Assembly: GCF_937616625.2 (NCBI RefSeq)
Contig: NC_065571.1
Coordinates: forward strand, 42,004,651-42,068,650
Direction: 5' to 3'
From: Mercurialis annua
Taxonomy: Eukaryota; Streptophyta; Magnoliopsida; Malpighiales; Euphorbiaceae
DNA: 64,000 bases
The translations under genes and the position numbers were made by a program. The notes under the pieces are model-generated. The model saw only the letters and a list, made by a program, of their open reading frames with translations, was not told where the DNA came from and searched no databases. The number at the start of each line of letters is the position of its first letter. Within the stretch, counting starts at the first letter, position 1. Below, piece by piece: positions 59,268-64,000 of the stretch.

Positions 59268-62200
59268 ATGTCTTCTTTAAGGTTTGTATAATTTACTGAT
59301 TCTTCTTTAATCTTCAATGTAATTAGGGTTTACAGTTTGTGAAATAAATTCTTATGATTGAATTTGAAAATTAGAAAAGTAGGTCTGATATTAGTCGTGA
59401 TTCCTTAGGTCTGATAATTTATTTCACAAACTGTAAATTCTTATGATTGCATTTGCTTTAGATCCTTCTTTTAGTTGCTTAAAATAATTGAACATAGAGA
59501 TAAATGACATCTTAACTTGTGAATATTTCATTGAACTTAATAAGGACTAGGAAATATGTTCAGATGTGAACTATTGTTATATGATTTTGCATATCCGAAA
59601 ATAAGCATCATTGCTGTGAGTTGCTTCCTCATCATCTTCTTACAAGGTTAGTAAATGAATAAGGCCTAAATACTCACCATTTCTAACTCTTCTTGTACAT
59701 GAAAAACAATATGCAGTAGCATAATTATACTATAGTTTCATTTATTGTATTGATTAGTCAATGCCTATGATTAGGGTTCATATTGTTTCTTTTAAGTCAA
59801 TGCAACAACAGACTAATAAAAAATGTAAATGAGTTAAAATGTCGAGTTCATATTGTTTCTTTTAAGTCAGGAACTTGGCCTTTTTATGCAAAGTTCATGG
59901 GGAAAACTATACTTTTGTTGATATATTATGTAAAGGATTATGTTTCATTTTTTTTTGTATTATTTGGATCAATGATCTATGTAATTTAAAAGATTTATTG
60001 GTTAGTTTTTTTGTGAATGCTCTTAGTTAAGTTTGAGTTATAAGTGTAGTTATTTTCTTTGTGAAATGCAGGTCTGGCTTTCATCCAGATAACTTGAAAC
60101 ATTTTAAGAGAAAGAAAAATGGAAAGAAAAATATTGTTGAAGTGAGGTCAACAAAAAAAATATACTGCCACAGATTTGCAGCCAGGCCTAAGAATCAAAA
60201 TAGTCAATCGACTCATTCTTATTCAGGATCTAGGACTTCAAAGGAAAAAAGAACTAAAGAAAAAAGCGGTGAAGTGAAATCCACGGGAGCAGCTCATGCA
60301 ATTGAAGAGGATTTAGTCGATGATGCTATTGTTAGCGAAAAGCAAAGAGAACAAGAACATCTCGAAAAGGATACGGAGGAGCAAGAAGAAACCGAACATC
60401 TTGATGAGAATATTGAAGTACAACCGAATGAAGAGACAAGTTCAGGTATCAAAGATTCTTAGTATTATTAGTATCAAAGATTCTTAGTATTATTTTGTCA
60501 AGTGTGTGCTGCTTTAAATGCATGGTGCCTGAAGCTATGAAGAGCATGGACTCCTTTTAGCATTAGAGATTTTTTTACAGATTATTTAATGGTCAGCTAG
60601 GCAGCTTGGGGCTCTTGTTACTGCATTGTTCTGAAAGAATAATGTTATATCTGAATCTGATCATTGCATTTTTTTGCTGAATTACAGAATAAAGTTCATG
60701 TTAGTGTAGATATGGTAGCTGTTTGTTCACATATTATAACTCGGATTTGTTATGATATTGAGTATGCTCTCAACTAAATTAAGCTTGTGATAGTCTTCTG
60801 TTTAATCACCGGTGTGTTCATAGAATATTTCATGAGATTTTCTCTTCAGGTTGTCTATTTCCTTTTCTTATTTGGCCATTTTTCTATTGTTATGATTCTG
60901 CCAAGTTGGAGGTAAAAAATGAACATCAACTAAAAGATACATAAGTTAGCATAGTAGCATGTCTGATATGACCTCAATCTTGCTCAGTTCCCTGTTGTTT
61001 AGCTAAAATTTATCAAACATAGAAATTGTTTCTTGACAAATCTGCATCTTCTGCCTGTTCCATTTAGGAAAAGAGCCCAAAGAGAAAAGAACTAGAGGAC
61101 CTACTACATTGAGTAAGGTACACTCAAGGAGAATGGAAGAAAGAAAACCAATAGTTTTAAATGTTCATTTTCAGCCTGTTGGTCCAGATGATTCCACGCT
61201 CAATGAGTTTAGTAGCTTTCTCGGTACAATAGCTCGCAATTCCGGACTTGCTCCTTTGAACTATGAGAGCTGGCGTAAAGTACCTTACAAGAAGGAACTA
61301 TGGAAGTATGTTAAGGTATGAGTCCGATTTTACTCATTTGGATTTGATTCTTTTCACGATTAATCATTGAGTATGTTTTAATTTATTTACTGTTGAAACT
61401 CTATTGCAGAAAAGGTACATAGTTCCCGAGGAAGGCAAAAGATGGGTTTTGAAAACTATCGGGGATAACTGGAGAGTTTATAAATGCAGATTAAAGAAGA
61501 ACCATTTTTATAAGTTCAAGACCGATAAATCAAGACTTGCATCTCGTCCATCCCAAGTACCGGAGACGCAATTTAAGGCTCTTATCAACTATTGGAATAC
61601 TGATTTTGTAAAGGTATTTTTATTTATCTTATTAATATTATTCTTTTCTCAAGATTTTCTATTAAATAATCAGCTTTCATGCCTCATATTCCCCTTGTCA
61701 TCTCCATCTTGTCTTTTGACAGCGCATTAGTGAGATAAATGTTGAAAATCGGAACCAACAGAAGGATATGCATACTGCAGGGCCAAAAAGTTTTGCTAGA
61801 ATAAGAAAACAATTGGTAAGATTTTAAGTTAATTGATTTGATTTGATTCAAACTATGACATGATTTTCACCAACGGTTTTATAATTCCATGTTGCAGCAA
61901 GATGAAAAGGAGGATAAGGCTGATCCGACTTTGGCGGAAATGTTCATTGCCACGCGCAAGAGAAAAGCGGGACGTTCATACAAGGAATCAAGGGAAGATA
62001 CAACTAGCAAAATTGTAAGATTCAATTTCGCTTCTACTTTTTAGAAATTTGGTTATGTAGAATGTCGTTATTTATGTAATTAGTAATCATCCCTTAGAAT
62101 GTTTGTCCTTTTTAGTGAATGTTTTCCATTTTGTGTAAATTCAAGTCTTGTGTTTTTATGTTCTGTTTTGTGTAAATGCAAGTCTTTGTAGTTGTTAGTT

Positions 62201-62563
62201 TGTCATATTTCTGATACTATATTCTGTCTTATTTGCCTGCAGTCCAAATTGCAGGAGCTCCTAAACAGTGGAAATGATTCTTTTTCCACTGTTATAGGTG
62301 AGAGGCCTCCCGGTCGTGCATTTCTGTATGGAAGAGGGGTTACAAGAACCAATTTGAAGAACGGAGTAGGATGCAGTTCTTCAATAATTGTACCCGAAGA
62401 GCTTGTGCAATCTATCACGGACAAGATAAGGAAAGAACTGAAAGATCAATTTGACAAGGAGATGGCTGGGTATAAGGCGTTACTTGAAAGTGTTATGTCT
62501 CAAGTGAACCCGACAGTAGATGAACCAAGTGAAAATTCTGATTCTGAAAGCGCTCAATTTTGA
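59268..62563 (+). CDS. CACTA second gene, Ptta/En/Spm plant transposase (PF03004-like)
   Basis: Proposed exons: 59268-59281, 60072-60445, 61068-61315, 61410-61613, 61723-61815, 61898-62014 and 62243-62563 (1,371 nt, 456 aa, in phase throughout). The N-terminus is basic then acidic (EEQEETEHLDENIE). The PF03004-like core runs through exons 3-6: FLGTIARNSGLAPLNYESW, then KRYIVPEEGKRWVLKTIGDN, LKKNHFYKFK, RPSQVPETQFKALINYW and GPKSFARIRKQL. Exon 6 has TLAEMFIATRKRKAG and the last exon has a helical KIRKELKDQFDKEMAGYKAL segment, a possible coiled coil. Products of this class are thought to be the DNA-binding partner of TNP2, acting at subterminal repeats. The tiny first exon (MSSL plus two bases) is inferred from phase only; the rest is well supported. 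Confidence 0.85.
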
Positions 62564-62789
62564 TTGAGAGCTCCTCTAGTTAAGTACCAGTTATGTTTTG
62601 TAGTATAATCGTTATGTTTGATGAATACATTTTCTTTTTGTGATGTAATAGATGGAATTTGAATTCTATGAATATTTCCGTCTTCTAATTTTAGTAAATA
62701 TTTTATGTTTGTCCTTTTTAGTGAATGTTTTCTGTTTTTAAATTTAGCGAAATAGTTTCCGTTTTTAATTCCTGTTCTTTAAATATAAA

Positions 62790-63240
62790 TTGTTGCGTAT
62801 TCTATATAAACTGTTGCTTCAAGTTAAGCCAAACCATTGCATCAGTATATATAAGTGTTGCTTAAAGTAATATCAAATTGTTGCCTTACAAAAACAAATG
62901 TTGCCTATAATATTATAAGTGTTGCTTAAAGTAATATCAGTATATATAAGTGTTGCTTAAAAATCGTTGCCTTATAAAAGTAAATGTTGCCTAAAGTACT
63001 GTACAAACCGTTGCCTTAAAAAAATAAATGTTGCCAAAAATGCATTACAAGACTGTTACAATAGTTGTTTCAAACCGTTGCTTTTGTTATTAATTGCAGC
63101 GATTTTTTTTCTATTACAATAGTATAAAAAAACTGCTGCAATAGCTATCAAAGCCTACTGCAGCGGCCGCAAATGTAGCTGATTGAAAAGCGTTGCAATA
63201 GGCCTAAGGCAATGGTTTTTACACATATAGCAACACTTAC
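62790..63240. promoter_or_regulatory. Right subterminal repeats of the CACTA
   Basis: At least eight TGTTGC hexamers plus CGTTGC variants in roughly regular spacing, including an imperfect duplication around TATAAGTGTTGCTTAAAGTA (62851, 62910, 62949). Complementary to the motifs at the left end. Confidence 0.7.
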
Positions 63241-63276
63241 CTAGTGTTGCTGAAAGTGACTTATGTGGTAGTGACA

Positions 63277-63796
63277 TAAATGAATGTGTTTAAAGATATA
63301 CATGCAACTATGCAAGTGTGGAAAAGAGAGAAAATTAAATAATGCATGCTAATAATGATTGAATGCGTATTGAGATATTTGATAATAATACCCATGTAAT
63401 AATAAAAATTTGATCATAGGAATAATGGGTCAATATGTGGAATTAACGTGTATGAGAGTGTGGTTGAAGGTTTGTTATGGGTTCCGAAACTACAATTTTT
63501 ATTTTCTAGTGCCGTTTATGGATCATGAATCATGTCGTGATAATATATTTATTTTATTTTTATATTGGATCGATTTTTATTTGTCAATTTTAAATTTTTA
63601 TATTATCTTTTTGAACATCAAAAAGTTTTTTCATTTGCTTAACATTTTATTTTGTTTAATTTCAAGTAATAAAAGAATAATATTGCTAGATATTAGTTCT
63701 CAGCTCATCTCATTATATGGATCAATGTAATGTTTAGTAATTAGTATTCTTGAACTTGTACAAGTAAAATATATTTTTGAGAATGAAAAAATATAC
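63277..63796. other. CACTA right flank and intron of the inverted MBD copy
   Basis: No gene. From about 63700 to 63796, the minus strand matches the intron 2 start of the MBD gene (ACATTACATTGATCCATATA against ACATTATATTGATGCATATA at 16860). Confidence 0.55.
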
Positions 63797-63935
63797 CCCA
63801 TTTTTTTTGAATTGGTAATAGTTATGATCATCTTGAACTCTGTAAGATATTGGAACAACTTTAATGGCAGCATAGGAGTTTAGTGCTTCATTTGAGCTTC
63901 CTTCCACAAGTTCTGTTTTTTTTTTATTCTGGCGT
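63797..63935 (-). pseudogene. Inverted, frame-shifted copy of MBD exon 2
   Basis: 139 nt on the minus strand between an AG acceptor (63936-63937) and a GT donor (63795-63796). It is paralogous to the 135-nt exon 16663-16797: GGAAGCTCAAATGAAGCACT, TATGCTGCCATTAAAG and CAGAGTTCAAGATGATCATA are shared. It is 4 nt longer, owing to a run of ten A near its start, which puts an early stop (TAA) in the phase-0 frame used by the first copy. The splice sites survive. Its neighbours lie beyond the window end. Either a pseudogene exon, or one using another phase. Confidence 0.72.
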
Positions 63936-64000
63936 CTGCTTTTGGCAAGCATGATATAGAGTCATAATAAGGACATCCAAAATAAAATTATAGTAATTAT

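Larger units (their letters stand above)
53471..63273 (+). mobile_element. Complete CACTA (En/Spm) transposon
   Basis: 9,803 bp. Ends CACTACCACATAAGTCAC and GTGACTTATGTGGTAGTG are exact complements, and the pairing continues through TTTCAGCAACAC. The 3-bp duplication ACA (53468-53470 and 63274-63276) is the length made by CACTA transposases. The element holds a TNP2-like gene (54272-58191), a captured aldolase fragment (58367-58483) and a Ptta/En/Spm-like gene (59268-62563), all on the + strand. GCAACA/TGTTGC hexamers cluster inside both ends, as expected for the binding sites of the DNA-binding protein. Both genes can be spliced without stops, so the element looks potentially autonomous. Confidence 0.96.

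Noticed and set aside
53471..63273. CRISPR-like array from regularly spaced TGTTGC motifs at 62,800-63,240
   Set aside because: Motifs are six bases, unevenly spaced and inside a plant CACTA terminus, where subterminal repeats are expected.

Overview
The window is AT-rich nuclear DNA of a flowering plant, almost certainly a eudicot. The evidence is spliced genes with GT/AG introns, Ty1/copia and Ty3/gypsy retrotransposons, a CACTA (En/Spm) element, a TRIM, and hAT- and Mutator-type MITEs. The species cannot be fixed from sequence alone. No rRNA, tRNA, CRISPR or prokaryotic feature was seen. The only host gene that can be rebuilt is a split gene for a methyl-CpG-binding-domain (MBD) protein; nearly everything else is transposable-element or degenerate repeat DNA.

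Layout. 1-15 kb: degenerate, tandem-like units of about 400 bp, all in + orientation, broken by insertions. These are a gag-only gypsy element with an antisense ORF (1455-8527), four foldback MITEs and a long composite repeat. 15.7-25.8 kb: a seven-exon MBD-type gene (289 codons, all junctions in phase). Its third intron holds a complete antisense copia element (17716-22517) with identical 266-bp LTRs and a CTAAC target duplication. 25.8-36.4 kb: intergenic DNA, a hAT-type MITE, then a nested stack: a multimeric TRIM, whose first LTR is split by a TGTCACGACCC element, itself split by a second such element and by a hAT MITE. 36.4-43 kb: a second copy of the long composite repeat, a LINE 3' end, another composite element and an ATAC-rich minisatellite. 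43.5-47.3 kb: a diverged duplicate of the 5' part of the MBD locus, keeping exon 1. 47.4-52.9 kb: another nested pair of TGTCACGACCC elements. 53.5-63.3 kb: a 9.8-kb CACTA element with an ACA target duplication, complete TNP2-like and Ptta/En/Spm-like genes, and a captured fructose-bisphosphate aldolase fragment between them. 63.8-63.9 kb: an inverted, frame-shifted copy of MBD exon 2.

How it fits together. Target duplications were found at both ends of most elements, so insertion order can be read directly. The two MBD-locus copies act as each other's empty sites for two MITEs. The copia and the CACTA look young and structurally intact. The gypsy element, TRIM and LINE are old or broken.
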